Source: Allobosea sp. OK403 (GTDB lineage: Bacteria > Pseudomonadota > Alphaproteobacteria > Rhizobiales > Beijerinckiaceae). Taken from it: a stretch of 64,000 nucleotides of DNA. Positions 1 through 7,938 of the stretch are shown in pieces. The translations under genes and the position numbers were made by a program. The notes below the pieces were generated by a model that did not search any database, was not told the DNA's origin, and saw nothing but the letters and a program-made list of their open reading frames with translations. Location: positions 186,001 through 250,000 of the forward strand of contig NZ_FOQV01000002.1 in assembly GCF_900113835.1 (NCBI RefSeq), written 5' to 3'. Each line of letters starts with the position of its first letter. The stretch's first letter is position 1.

Positions 1-48
1 GCACTCGAAAAGCTGCTCCCAGCACAAACCCGATGCTGGAGCCCTCAC

Positions 49-453
49 ATGCCTTTCATCCGCACATCCGTCCGAAAGAACACAAGCCGCGAACGCGTGG
101 CCGGCATCGTCGATGGCGTTCATCAGGCACTGGTCGAAGCGATCGGCATGCCTGCTGACGAGCTCTTCAACCTCGTCAGCGAATATGAGCCTGAACAGTT
201 CTTCTACGACCGCAAGTTCAATGGCATCGCGCGCTCGGACGAGCTGCTGGTCATTGAGATCACGATGCGGCGCGGGCGCAGCGACGCCATGAAGCGAGCG
301 CTTTACGCCTCGATCGCAAGCCGGCTGGAAACAATCGGCGTCTCGCCCAAGGACGTCTTCATCTTCATGCACGAGAACGATTATTCCGACTGGTCGGTCG
401 GCAACGGGGTCTTCGCGATGGCCATCGCTCAACAGCGCGGCAACGACGCCTGA
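49..453 (+). CDS. Tautomerase family protein
   Basis: 134 aa, probably a cytosolic 4-oxalocrotonate tautomerase/MSAD-type enzyme. The protein begins MPFIRTS, so after removal of Met the N-terminus is the proline (Pro2) that serves as general base in this superfamily. The length is about twice a minimal 4-OT subunit, as in the fused-domain tautomerases. Later segments (EYEPEQFFYDRKFNGIAR, VFIFMHENDYSDWSVGNG) match the family pattern. The substrate is unknown. It stands alone; the next gene begins about 110 bases downstream. Confidence 0.8.
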   Translation: MPFIRTSVRKNTSRERVAGIVDGVHQALVEAIGMPADELFNLVSEYEPEQFFYDRKFNGIARSDELLVIEITMRRGRSDAMKRALYASIASRLETIGVSPKDVFIFMHENDYSDWSVGNGVFAMAIAQQRGNDA

Positions 454-562
454 ACGGCCGGCGGGGCGAAACTGTCACGAAACCGCCAGTTCGGCGGCCA
501 ATGCTGGTCTCGGCGCAAGTTTTGCCTAAGCTGAACAGGCTGGGTTGAAGCGGGAGCGCCGG

Positions 563-1366
563 ATGAGCCTGTCGAAAATCCTCGTCTGGGGAGCCCTGGC
601 CGCGCTGGCAAGCATCCTCTCTCATCCCGCCCATGCCCAATCCGACGAGCCCGGCTGCCGGCCCGAAATGGCGGGCTATCGCCTGCCGATCCAGCGCGCC
701 GCGCTCGCCAAGGACGAGGTCCGCCTCACCTTCGTCGGCCACGCCACCTTCCTGATCGAGACGCCGGGCGGCGTCAGGGCCGCGACCGACTACAATGATT
801 ATGTCCGCCCGCGTGAGACGCCCGACATCGCCACGATGAACAAGGCGCATTCGACGCATAATTCGCGCAATCCCGATCCGGCCATCAAATATGTGTTGCC
901 GGGCTGGGATCCGAGCGGCCGGGGCGCAGCGAAGCACGACATCACGCTCGGCGACATGCGCGTGCGCAATGTGCCGACCAATATCCGCTCCTATTCTGGC
1001 GCGACCGATTATGACGGCAATTCGATGTTCGTCTTCGAGATCGGCGATCTCTGCATCGCCCATCTCGGCCATCTGCATCACCCGCTGGAGCCCGGCCATC
1101 TGCGCGCGCTCGGCCGCGTCGACATCGTGCTCTTCCCGGTCGACGGCAGCTACACGCTCGACCAGGAAGGCATGGTCGAGGTGCTGAAATCCCTGCAGGC
1201 CAAGGTGATGATCCCGATGCATTTCTTCGGCGGCTCCAGCCTGGAGCGCTTCCTGCGCCGCACCGACGGCGTCTGGGCCACCGAGCGCAAGGCCGAGCCG
1301 ACAATCACCCTGAGCAAGGCCAGCCTGCCCGCGCAACCGACCATCATCGTGCTGCCGGGCAACTAG
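563..1366 (+). CDS. Secreted metallo-beta-lactamase-fold hydrolase
   Basis: 267 aa. An in-frame TTG lies at 545, but ATG 563 has a GGGAG ribosome site and starts directly with a signal peptide (MSLSKILVWGALAALASILS, cleavage near HAQ), so I chose it. The fold is seen in VRLTFVGHATFLIETPGG, LGHLHHPL, DIVLFPVDGSY and MIPMHFFGG, as in the UlaG-like Lactamase_B_3 group. The usual first metal motif HxHxDH is replaced by KAHSTHNSRN. A periplasmic location is likely. Substrate unknown. Confidence 0.75.
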   Translation: MSLSKILVWGALAALASILSHPAHAQSDEPGCRPEMAGYRLPIQRAALAKDEVRLTFVGHATFLIETPGGVRAATDYNDYVRPRETPDIATMNKAHSTHNSRNPDPAIKYVLPGWDPSGRGAAKHDITLGDMRVRNVPTNIRSYSGATDYDGNSMFVFEIGDLCIAHLGHLHHPLEPGHLRALGRVDIVLFPVDGSYTLDQEGMVEVLKSLQAKVMIPMHFFGGSSLERFLRRTDGVWATERKAEPTITLSKASLPAQPTIIVLPGN

Positions 1367-1384
1367 ATCACGTCGCTCGCCATT

Positions 1385-1413
1385 CGGTTTAACCTCGCGC
1401 TTAGGTTGTTGCG
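1385..1413 (+). promoter_or_regulatory. Upstream element shared by the two small secreted genes
   Basis: The pattern cGGTT(T)AAC, then six to seven bases, then GCTTAGG.TG.T is found 98 bases before the first small gene and again (1833-1860) 90 bases before the second. Similar spacing suggests a common promoter or operator carried along in the duplication. No regulator is known. Confidence 0.45.
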
Positions 1414-1482
1414 ACGTCGCGCTTTGCAAATTCCGATCATGCCGGCAGGTTGAGATCGCCCGCTAAGGCAGAGGAACGCGGC

Positions 1483-1779
1483 ATGCTCAGGGTTCTCGCG
1501 ATCGCCATCATCGCTACCGCCTGCCTGCCGGTCGACGCCGAGGCGGCAAGGCTGCGCTTCGGCAAGCGCTATTCCAGCGGCAGCGCCACCGTCATCCCCG
1601 TGCCCCGCGCGGGGCACGCGTCAGCTCCGGCCGAGCCCGCATTTCTCGAAGCCCGCCACGTGCCCTTCCCGTCGCCGAGCGCGGACCGGCCGGTCGCGCT
1701 GCGGATCAGCGCGAGCGAGGGTGCGAAGGCCTGGTGCCAGAGCGAGGTCGTGGTCGGCGGCTTCTGCGTCATGCACTGA
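1483..1779 (+). CDS. Small secreted protein with C-terminal CQS..VGGFC motif (copy 1)
   Basis: 98 aa, function unknown. ATG 1483 has a strong GAGGAA ribosome site and begins a signal peptide (MLRVLAIAIIATACLPVDAEA). The mature part is proline/alanine-rich and ends WCQSEVVVGGFCVMH. The two cysteines near the end could form one disulfide in the periplasm. The next gene is a diverged copy with the same ending, and the two share an upstream element, so they look like a tandem duplication. I do not recognise a named family. Confidence 0.65.
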   Translation: MLRVLAIAIIATACLPVDAEAARLRFGKRYSSGSATVIPVPRAGHASAPAEPAFLEARHVPFPSPSADRPVALRISASEGAKAWCQSEVVVGGFCVMH

Positions 1780-1832
1780 CGCGACGCGATGCACTGACGC
1801 AACGAGGCCCGGCGGCGCGTTTCCGCGCCAAC

Positions 1833-1860
1833 CGGTTAACGCGCTGCTTAGGCTGATCGC
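1833..1860 (+). promoter_or_regulatory. Second copy of the shared upstream element
   Basis: cGGTTAACGCGCTGCTTAGG and following bases, 90 bases before ATG 1923. It matches the element at 1385-1413. Confidence 0.45.
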
Positions 1861-1922
1861 AGATGCCGCTTTCACCGGCGCCTGCGATGATGCAGCGTGC
1901 GTGCCATTCATGGGGAAATGGC

Positions 1923-2201
1923 ATGCTGCGTCTTGCTCTGGTCTGCATTGTGGCAGCCTTTCAGTTGTCTGCGGCCTCTGCCGTCGCGCAATCCAGTTCC
2001 AATCCGGACAACATCAGCGCGAGCAGCCCCAGCTCGAGCCATGACGGGGGCGTTGTCGAGCCCCCCTCCGTACCCCTGGGTCCCAGCATCCAGGCGGTGC
2101 CGCAGGGATGGCAATCCTCGCGCAACAACAAGCCGGGAGAGGCTCCCAGATCAGCCTGCCAAAGCGACCACAATGTCGGCGGCTTCTGCCTGCTGAACTG
2201 A
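1923..2201 (+). CDS. Small secreted protein with C-terminal CQS..VGGFC motif (copy 2)
   Basis: 92 aa, function unknown. ATG 1923 follows TGGGGAA at good spacing and opens a signal peptide (MLRLALVCIVAAFQLSAASA, then VAQ). The mature part is Ser/Asn/Pro-rich, probably disordered, and ends ACQSDHNVGGFCLLN. That ending aligns with copy 1: Cys-Gln-Ser-acidic, then VGGFC, then three residues. The middle parts are not alike, so the conserved tail is probably the functional part. Confidence 0.65.
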   Translation: MLRLALVCIVAAFQLSAASAVAQSSSNPDNISASSPSSSHDGGVVEPPSVPLGPSIQAVPQGWQSSRNNKPGEAPRSACQSDHNVGGFCLLN

Positions 2202-2228
2202 GCTGCCGCGACTCGCGAAGATTCGCGT

Positions 2229-2969
2229 CTAGGTATTGACGCCGCCATCGATGGCGAAACCGGCGCCGGTCACGAAACGCGCCTCCTCGCTGGCGAGATA
2301 GGCCACGACCCCGGCGATATCCTCCGGCTTGCCGTAGCGCGGGATCGCCATCTTGGCGCGCTGCGCATCGGCCCGTTCCCCGGATGCCGGATTCATATCG
2401 GTATCGGTGGAGCCGGGATGAACGATGTTGACGGTGACGCCGCGTGGCCCGAGATCGCGCGCCAGGCCCTTGGTGAAGCCGATCAGCGCCGCCTTGCTCA
2501 TCGCATAGAGCGAAACGCCGGGCTCGATCACGCGCTCGGCCAGGCATGAACCAATCGAGATGATGCGCCCGCCCTCGCCGAGATGAGCGGCAGCCGCCTG
2601 CGACGCCAGCACGACAGCGCGGATATTCACCGCAAGCGTTGCGTCGATATCGGCAAGGCTCCATTCCGCAACCGGTCCGCCACGGAAGATGCCGGCATTG
2701 TTGACCAGGATGTCGAGGCCGCCGAGCAGGCTCGCAGCCTTGCCGACGCCGGCCTTCACCGCCTCGGGATCGGCGCTGTCGGCCGCGAGCGCGAAACCCT
2801 TGCGTCCCAGCACCTCGATCTGGCCCACGACCGCCAGCGCCTTGTCCTGCGAGCGCTCATAGGTCAGCGCGACATCGGCGCCTTCCTGTGCCAGCCGCAG
2901 CGCAATCGCCGCACCGATACCGCGGCTCCCGCCGGTCACCAGCGCCTTCTTCCCGATCAGCCGTTCCAT
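2229..2969 (-). CDS. SDR family oxidoreductase (FabG-like)
   Basis: 246 aa cytosolic NAD(P)-dependent short-chain dehydrogenase. It has TGGSRGIG near residue 13, NNAG in the middle, the YAMSK form of the YxxxK active site and an IDGG C-terminal motif, and the length is usual for the classical family. The substrate cannot be read from sequence. It is divergent from a TetR-type gene, with a perfect inverted repeat in the gap, so it is very likely that regulator's target. Confidence 0.85.
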   Translation of the reverse strand: MERLIGKKALVTGGSRGIGAAIALRLAQEGADVALTYERSQDKALAVVGQIEVLGRKGFALAADSADPEAVKAGVGKAASLLGGLDILVNNAGIFRGGPVAEWSLADIDATLAVNIRAVVLASQAAAAHLGEGGRIISIGSCLAERVIEPGVSLYAMSKAALIGFTKGLARDLGPRGVTVNIVHPGSTDTDMNPASGERADAQRAKMAIPRYGKPEDIAGVVAYLASEEARFVTGAGFAIDGGVNT

Positions 2970-3029
2970 GAGAGATTCCTTTCTGTGTCATTCGCTACAG
3001 AAATACCTGTGGCGCTTGCGGCCGCTGGT

Positions 3030-3051
3030 CAAGCGATTTATGTATCGCTTG
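3030..3051. promoter_or_regulatory. Putative TetR operator, 8-6-8 inverted repeat
   Basis: CAAGCGAT - TTATGT - ATCGCTTG, with perfect 8-base arms and a 6-base spacer, lies in the 99-base gap between the divergent SDR and TetR genes, 17 bases before the TetR start. Size and place fit an autoregulatory TetR operator. A partial extra half (CGCTTG) lies at 3013. Confidence 0.65.
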
Positions 3052-3068
3052 GCACAAAACGGGTGATC

Positions 3069-3719
3069 ATGTCGGAGCGCGGCAGACCAAGGAGCTTTGA
3101 TCGCGATGAAGCGCTGCGCCGCGCCATGGATCTGTTCTGGCGCAACGGCTTCCAGGGTACCTCGATGGGCGACCTGACCGAGGCGATGGGCATCGGCTCG
3201 CCCAGCCTCTACGCCGCTTTTGGCAGCAAGGAGGCGCTCTATCGCGAGGCGATGGCGCTATACGAGGCCTGCGATGGCAAGGAACTCGCCCAGGCGGTCG
3301 CCGAAGCCTCGACGGCCCGGGCCGCGATAGAAACCTTCCTGATGCGCTCAGTGGCGATGTTCACGCGGCCGGGCAAACCGGCCGGCTGCATGATCGTGCT
3401 GGCGGTGGTCCATGCCGCCGGCGCGAGCGAGGCGCTCCGCGCCGATTTGCGCAGCGTGCGTGAGCGGGCGGTCGAAAGCTTCACGCAGAGGCTGCGAGAG
3501 GCGGTCGAAAGCGGCGAGTTGCCGGCCGCGACCGACACTGAGATGATCGCAAGCTTCTACGTCACGGTGCAGCAGGGCCTATCGCTGCGCGCGCGCGACG
3601 GCGCCACGCGCGCGCAATTGGAGGCCATCGCCCAGGCCGCCATGACAGCCTGGAGCGGACTCGTCCTGGAGCCGGATGATTTCAGACGGAGTCACAATGT
3701 GACTCCGTCTGAAATCTGA
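3069..3719 (+). CDS. TetR/AcrR family transcriptional regulator
   Basis: 216 aa. The N-terminal helix-turn-helix (RGRPRSFDRDEALRRAMDLF followed by GTSMGDLTEAMG and SLYAAFGSKEALY) is typical of TetR regulators. The C-terminal half carries the ligand/dimer domain (GCMIVLAVVHA..). It probably represses the divergent SDR and itself through the repeat at 3030-3051. The last codons (DDFRRSHNVTPSEI) are encoded by a 39-base perfect palindrome, which may have been inserted and altered the C-terminus. Confidence 0.85.
   Translation: MSERGRPRSFDRDEALRRAMDLFWRNGFQGTSMGDLTEAMGIGSPSLYAAFGSKEALYREAMALYEACDGKELAQAVAEASTARAAIETFLMRSVAMFTRPGKPAGCMIVLAVVHAAGASEALRADLRSVRERAVESFTQRLREAVESGELPAATDTEMIASFYVTVQQGLSLRARDGATRAQLEAIAQAAMTAWSGLVLEPDDFRRSHNVTPSEI
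3678..3716. repeat. 39-base perfect palindrome overlapping the tetR 3' end
   Basis: Two 19-base arms (3678-3696 and 3698-3716, gatttcagacggagtcaca and its complement) around a single central A. It encodes the last residues of the TetR protein and ends at its stop codon. It could act as a bidirectional terminator between tetR and the convergent aldo/keto reductase gene, although no T-tract follows, or be a mobile palindromic repeat. Confidence 0.8.
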
Positions 3720-3727
3720 ATCCGTCT

Positions 3728-3751
3728 CTCACCAAGGAGTTAGAGCAGGAT
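3728..3751. repeat. Short repeat ctcaccaaggagttagagcaggat (copy 1)
   Basis: 24 bases matching 11018-11041 at all but two positions. The tail agagcaggat also occurs in the longer element at 48701-48807. It looks like a fragment of that dispersed intergenic repeat. Confidence 0.55.
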
Positions 3752-4761
3752 CAGCCCGTCAGCGCCTGGCGGCCCTCGAGCGGATAGGCCGGGTCACTAT
3801 AGCCCGGCGTCGAGGGATGGCCCGCGGGCACGAGCCCATCCACCAGCGCCTCGTCCTCGGCGGTGAACGCGACATCCAGCGCCGCGAGATAGGCCTGCCA
3901 CTGCTCCAGCGTACGTGGCCCGGCAATCGCGGCGGTGAGGAAGGCATTATTCAGGACCCAGCGCACCGCGAACTGGATCGGCGTCATGCCGCGCTCGGCA
4001 GCATGGGCCTTGATCGTCTGAGCGATGACGAGGCTCTCCTCGCGCCACTCCGTCTGCAGGATGCGCGTGTCGCCGCGCGCCGCGCGCGTGCCTTGTTGCG
4101 GCGCCTGACCGGGCTCGTATTTGCCGGTCAGCACGCCGCGCGCCAGCGGCGAATAGGAGGCGACGCCGAGCCCGTAGAAGCCGCAGGCCGGCAGATGCTC
4201 GACCTCGGGCATGCGGTTCATTGCGTTGTAATAGGGCTGGCTGACAACCGGCCGGTCGATGCCGAAATCGTCGCAGAGCCGGCAGATCTCGGCGAGGCGC
4301 CAGGAGCGATAATTCGAGACGCCGAAATGCCGGATCTTGCCCTGGGCAATGAGATCACCGAGCGCACGCACGGTCTCGGCCAGCGGCGTCGCATGGTCTT
4401 CCTTGTGCAAATAGTACACATCGATGAAATCGGTGCCGAGCCGGCGCAGACTGTCCTCGCAGGCCTGCATCAGCCATTTGCGCGAGAGCCCGCCCCGGTT
4501 GGGCCCTGTCCCCATCTGGTTGGCGACCTTGGTCGCCAGCACCCAGTCATGGCGCTGCGCGGCGATGGCGCGGCCGGTCACCTCTTCGGAGCGGCCTTCA
4601 TTGTAGACATCGGCCGTGTCGATGAAATTGATGCCGGCTTCGCGCGCATGATCGATGATTGCACGCGAATCCAGCTCGCTCGTCGCGCCGCCGAACATCA
4701 TCGTGCCCAGGCACAAAGGCGAGACCTTGAGGCCGGAGCGGCCGAGCTGGCGATATTCCAT
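3751..4761 (-). CDS. Aldo/keto reductase
   Basis: 336 aa cytosolic NADP(H)-dependent oxidoreductase of the YajO/YghZ-like (AKR) type. The full tetrad is visible: D48 and Y53 (FIDTADVYNEGRSEEV), K78 (VLATKVANQ) and H119 (DVYYLHKED). The N-terminus MEYRQLGRSGLKVSPLCLGT is typical. The substrate is probably an aldehyde or sugar-like carbonyl and cannot be specified. It is convergent with tetR and separated from it by the palindrome at 3678-3716. Confidence 0.88.
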   Translation of the reverse strand: MEYRQLGRSGLKVSPLCLGTMMFGGATSELDSRAIIDHAREAGINFIDTADVYNEGRSEEVTGRAIAAQRHDWVLATKVANQMGTGPNRGGLSRKWLMQACEDSLRRLGTDFIDVYYLHKEDHATPLAETVRALGDLIAQGKIRHFGVSNYRSWRLAEICRLCDDFGIDRPVVSQPYYNAMNRMPEVEHLPACGFYGLGVASYSPLARGVLTGKYEPGQAPQQGTRAARGDTRILQTEWREESLVIAQTIKAHAAERGMTPIQFAVRWVLNNAFLTAAIAGPRTLEQWQAYLAALDVAFTAEDEALVDGLVPAGHPSTPGYSDPAYPLEGRQALTG

Positions 4762-4819
4762 GGATCAAACTCCCAGAGTTCCGGGCTGAGACCCTGCCCC
4801 AGCCGCGCGGCACGCACCA

Positions 4820-4841
4820 GCGCGCCCCGCGCAGGGCGCGC
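4820..4841. other. GC-rich hairpin upstream of fliK
   Basis: GCGCGCCC - CGCGCA - GGGCGCGC, 8-base arms with a 6-base loop and no T-tract. It lies between the divergent aldo/keto reductase and fliK genes. Role unknown; it may be only a GC-rich coincidence. Confidence 0.3.
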
Positions 4842-4918
4842 CCGCCAAATCCTGCGCGCAACAAAATACTTAACCTTTCATGTCAGAGTCTTGACCTCGC
4901 TGCCATGGCCTCACCTCG

Positions 4919-6445
4919 ATGAATCTCGCCCAGCTCATCCAGAGCCAGAACCTCGCCACTCTGCTGCAGGCGCTCGCGCCCGCGGCCGAACTCGCGCCGG
5001 GCCAGACGGTCGAGGCGCAGCTGCTGACGCTTGACGGCAACGGCCTGGCGACGGCTCTCATCGGCGACACCAAGATATCGCTCGTACTCGCCGGCCCGGA
5101 AGCGAAGCAGGCGGCTCTGCTTCCCGGAGCGACTCTGCTGCTCAGGATCGATGCCGCCGAGGAGCAAGGCGGCAGCCTCCGCGCGACCTTGATCGAGACG
5201 CGTCCGCTCGCTCCCGCCAGCGTTGCGCCCACAACGCCGCAATCCATCCCGCAGACCGGCCAGGCCGCTGCACCCAATCCGACGCCGACAGCGTACCCGG
5301 CGACAACCTCTCCGACCGAGCCTCTGCGCACATCGGCCCCTCTCCAGCCGGGTTCGCTCCTGCAGGCCGCGACAGTCGATGCTGCACGCCCGGCCACCGC
5401 TTCCCAACCGGCTCAGTCGCAGGCCAGCGCCGCCGCCTCGCCTCGCGCCATTGCCGGGCCTCTGCTCGGGCCGGTGCTGGCCAATCAGGACGGTCTCGCA
5501 CCGCTCTTCGCCAATCTGCGCAGCATCTCCGAAGGCTCGGTCGCGCTCACCTTGCCCAAGCCGCTGCTGACCCTGATCGAGCGCGTCCTGGCCCAGGCTG
5601 TCCCAGTCGAACGCAAGCCGCTTGGGGCGGAGGTCCTGAAGGACGCTGTCCAGCGCTCCGGTCTGTTCATGGAGAGCCGCCAGGCTGCGACAAGCCAGGC
5701 CGCGACGAGCCAGGCCACGAGCCAGCCCGTGCCGCCGCAGGCCGACCTCAAGGCGAGCCTGGTAACGCTGCGCGACGCCCTCGCTGCCGTGATCGAGCGC
5801 TTCGTGCCGACACCGGCCGGCAAGCCGCAGGCCGCGCTCCTGCTTTCGCCTCAAACGGCCGGCGCGCCGAGCACGACGACAAAACCCACGCCGCCGCGCC
5901 GCGACGGCCCGCTCGCACTGCAGCCGATCGTGGAGCCGACCCTCGCGGCCGGCGAAAAGCCACTGACGATTGCGCAAACCTTGCTGGAGCAGACCGACGC
6001 GGCCCTCGACCGCGTCACGCTTTCGCAATTCGCCTCGCTGCCGCTGGACGGCGCGCGGCCCGACCAGAACCAAGCCCCGCGCTGGCTGACCGAGATCCCT
6101 CTCGCTTTCCATTCTGGCGCTGCCGTCCTGCCGCTTCATATCGAGAAGGAGCCGCCCCGCCGCGGCCCCAATGGCGTCGAAGCGCCGCTCTGGCGCATCC
6201 GCTTCGCGCTCGATGTCGAGCCGATGGGCCCGCTGCAGGGCGTGGTCACGCTGCAGGGCCGCAGCGTCGGCGTCACGCTCTGGGCCGAGCGCGAGGAGAC
6301 CAGCCGGCTGCTGCGCGGCGCCGCTCCCGGGCTGGAGGCAGCGCTCGTCGATGCGCAGTTTGAGAATGGCGCCATCGATATCCATACCGGCCAGCCACGC
6401 GTGATGCAGCCGACCGCCGGCCAGTTCCTGGACAGGATGTCATGA
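4919..6445 (+). CDS. fliK: Flagellar hook-length control protein FliK-like
   Basis: 508 aa. The N-terminal 100 residues form a small beta-rich domain (VEAQLLTLDGNGLATALIGD). A long Ala/Pro/Gln/Thr-rich low-complexity stretch follows, as expected of the FliK ruler region, with a short tandem ATSQ-type repeat near residue 260. The C-terminal part (about 395-490: FALDVEPMGPLQGVVTL, VTLWAEREETSRLLRGAAPG) matches the FliK C-terminal domain that switches export specificity by touching FlhB. The next gene, a FlhB C-domain homologue, overlaps it by 4 bases (ATGA), which supports the call. Confidence 0.8.
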   Translation: MNLAQLIQSQNLATLLQALAPAAELAPGQTVEAQLLTLDGNGLATALIGDTKISLVLAGPEAKQAALLPGATLLLRIDAAEEQGGSLRATLIETRPLAPASVAPTTPQSIPQTGQAAAPNPTPTAYPATTSPTEPLRTSAPLQPGSLLQAATVDAARPATASQPAQSQASAAASPRAIAGPLLGPVLANQDGLAPLFANLRSISEGSVALTLPKPLLTLIERVLAQAVPVERKPLGAEVLKDAVQRSGLFMESRQAATSQAATSQATSQPVPPQADLKASLVTLRDALAAVIERFVPTPAGKPQAALLLSPQTAGAPSTTTKPTPPRRDGPLALQPIVEPTLAAGEKPLTIAQTLLEQTDAALDRVTLSQFASLPLDGARPDQNQAPRWLTEIPLAFHSGAAVLPLHIEKEPPRRGPNGVEAPLWRIRFALDVEPMGPLQGVVTLQGRSVGVTLWAEREETSRLLRGAAPGLEAALVDAQFENGAIDIHTGQPRVMQPTAGQFLDRMS

Positions 6446-6735
6446 CCGGCCCCTCGCCTCGCCAGATAGCCGTCGCGCTCGAATATGATGGGCAAGGCGC
6501 GCCGCGCGTCACCGCCAAGGGCCGGGGCGAACTGGCCCAGCGCATCATCGAAACCGGCCGGGAGCACGGCGTCGCCGTCGAAGAGAACGCCGTGCTGGCG
6601 CAGGCGCTCTCGGCTGTCGAGCTTGACGACCAGATCCCCGAAGAACTCTACCGCGCCGCCGCCCAGGTCATTGCCTTCGTGCTGTCGCTGCGCGGCGAGA
6701 TCAAGCGTGCGCGGCGCGACGGCGTCACGCCTTGA
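6442..6735 (+). CDS. FlhB C-terminal domain homologue (FhlB/YlqH-like)
   Basis: 97 aa, cytosolic. It resembles the cytoplasmic part of the export gate protein FlhB/YscU without the membrane segments: AVALEYDGQGAPRVTAKGRG at the start, then GVAVEENAVLAQALSAVELD and IPEELYRAAAQVIAFVLSL. The NPTH autocleavage site is absent. In Bacillus the similar YlqH is also encoded with fliK. It probably interacts with FliK or the export gate. It is translationally coupled to fliK. Confidence 0.82.
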   Translation: MTGPSPRQIAVALEYDGQGAPRVTAKGRGELAQRIIETGREHGVAVEENAVLAQALSAVELDDQIPEELYRAAAQVIAFVLSLRGEIKRARRDGVTP

Positions 6736-7880
6736 GCGCCACGATCGTCGTCAGGCGCATCCGCCCTGCGGATTATGTCGAGCGCAGCGCGGCTTTCACC
6801 GAACTGAGCCTGCGTGCGCTCGCCGCCAACCCGCATATGGCGCCAGCTGCCATCGCCGCCGCGCGCCTGCTCATACCCGACGACAGGATCATCGTGCTCG
6901 CCGCCTGGCAAAGCGAGGCGCTGGGCTCCGAGCGCCTCGCCGGCCTCTGGGCCTTGCATCGGAAGCGCGACTGGCGCAGCGGCTTTGCCTCCGTGCTCGT
7001 CGCGCCGCTGCTGCCGCTCTACGAGGTCTCCTCGATTCCGGTTCTCGATCGCGATCTCGCCAACGACGCGGCGGAGGCCATGCTCCGCCATATCCTGGCC
7101 TCGGGCGACCTGCCCAAGACGCTGGCTCTGCCGCTGCTGCCGCTGGAAGGGCCCTGCCACGCCGTACTCTCCGAGGCCTTTCGCAGCACGGGCAGCAGGC
7201 TCGCCATCCATGAGCGCTGGAGCCGGCCGATGTTGCTGCCGGAGGCCGATGACGACGCCGAGCGCTATCTCAGGCGCGCGCTCGGACAGAGCTACAAGAA
7301 GCGCATGCAGCAGTTCCGCTCCGTCACCAAGGCGGGCGAGGCCGCATTCCGGCGCGAGCGGGGCGAGGCCGCGCAAAACAGCTTCAACGCCTTCCTCGCC
7401 CTCGAAGCCGCTGGCTGGAAGGGCGAGGCCGGCACCGCGATCGCGCGGCTGCCGCGGGACACGGCCTATTTCCGCCAGCTCGTCACCGGTTTCGCGGCGC
7501 AGGACGCCCTGCAGGTCGATAGCTTGCGACTGGACGGCGAGCCGATCGCCATGGGCCTGCTGATCGAGAGCGCCGGCACGCGGCATTTCCTCAAGATCGC
7601 CTATGACGAGAGCCAAAGCCGGCTCTCGCCTGGGCGGGCGCTCACCATCGCCATGCTCCAGGCCGATTTCGCCGGCACGCCGCCTGTCGTCTTCGACAGC
7701 GGCGCGGGCGACGGCGTCGATGCCGGAACCTATGTCTGGGGCGAGCGGCGCGAGATGGGTCATGCGATCGTCACCCTCGGCAGCAGCCGGCCGGGTCTGC
7801 CGGAGCTGGCAGCGCATGCGCGCCAGGGGCTGCGCCGCCTGCGCAAGCGCCTCAAGGGCAGAGCCCGTCTTTTTGGGTAG
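6732..7880 (+). CDS. FemAB/BioF2-like GNAT acyltransferase
   Basis: 382 aa. The chosen start is a TTG that overlaps the stop of the previous gene by 3 bases. The C-terminal half carries the BioF2-like/CelD acetyltransferase domain: YKKRMQQFRSVTKAG, FLALEAAGWKGEAGTAI, IAMGLLIESAGTRHFLKIAY, SRLSPGRALTIAML. The acceptor is unknown; relatives act on cell-wall or polysaccharide substrates. Its place in the fliK unit could point to a flagellar or envelope role, but that is inference. Confidence 0.72.
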   Translation: MSATIVVRRIRPADYVERSAAFTELSLRALAANPHMAPAAIAAARLLIPDDRIIVLAAWQSEALGSERLAGLWALHRKRDWRSGFASVLVAPLLPLYEVSSIPVLDRDLANDAAEAMLRHILASGDLPKTLALPLLPLEGPCHAVLSEAFRSTGSRLAIHERWSRPMLLPEADDDAERYLRRALGQSYKKRMQQFRSVTKAGEAAFRRERGEAAQNSFNAFLALEAAGWKGEAGTAIARLPRDTAYFRQLVTGFAAQDALQVDSLRLDGEPIAMGLLIESAGTRHFLKIAYDESQSRLSPGRALTIAMLQADFAGTPPVVFDSGAGDGVDAGTYVWGERREMGHAIVTLGSSRPGLPELAAHARQGLRRLRKRLKGRARLFG

Positions 7881-7938
7881 CCTGCGCGGCGCCGATCGGT
7901 CACATCTGCCTCGCAGCGCCACGCCAGGATTTCAGGAC

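Noticed and set aside
365..1429. Long minus-strand reading frame opposite the metallo-beta-lactamase gene
   Set aside because: It runs antisense to a well-supported gene, has Arg/Ala-rich composition and no family motif; such frames are expected at high GC.
4883..6385. 500-codon minus-strand frame opposite fliK
   Set aside because: Composition is Arg/Leu/Gly-rich shadow coding; fliK has domain and context support.
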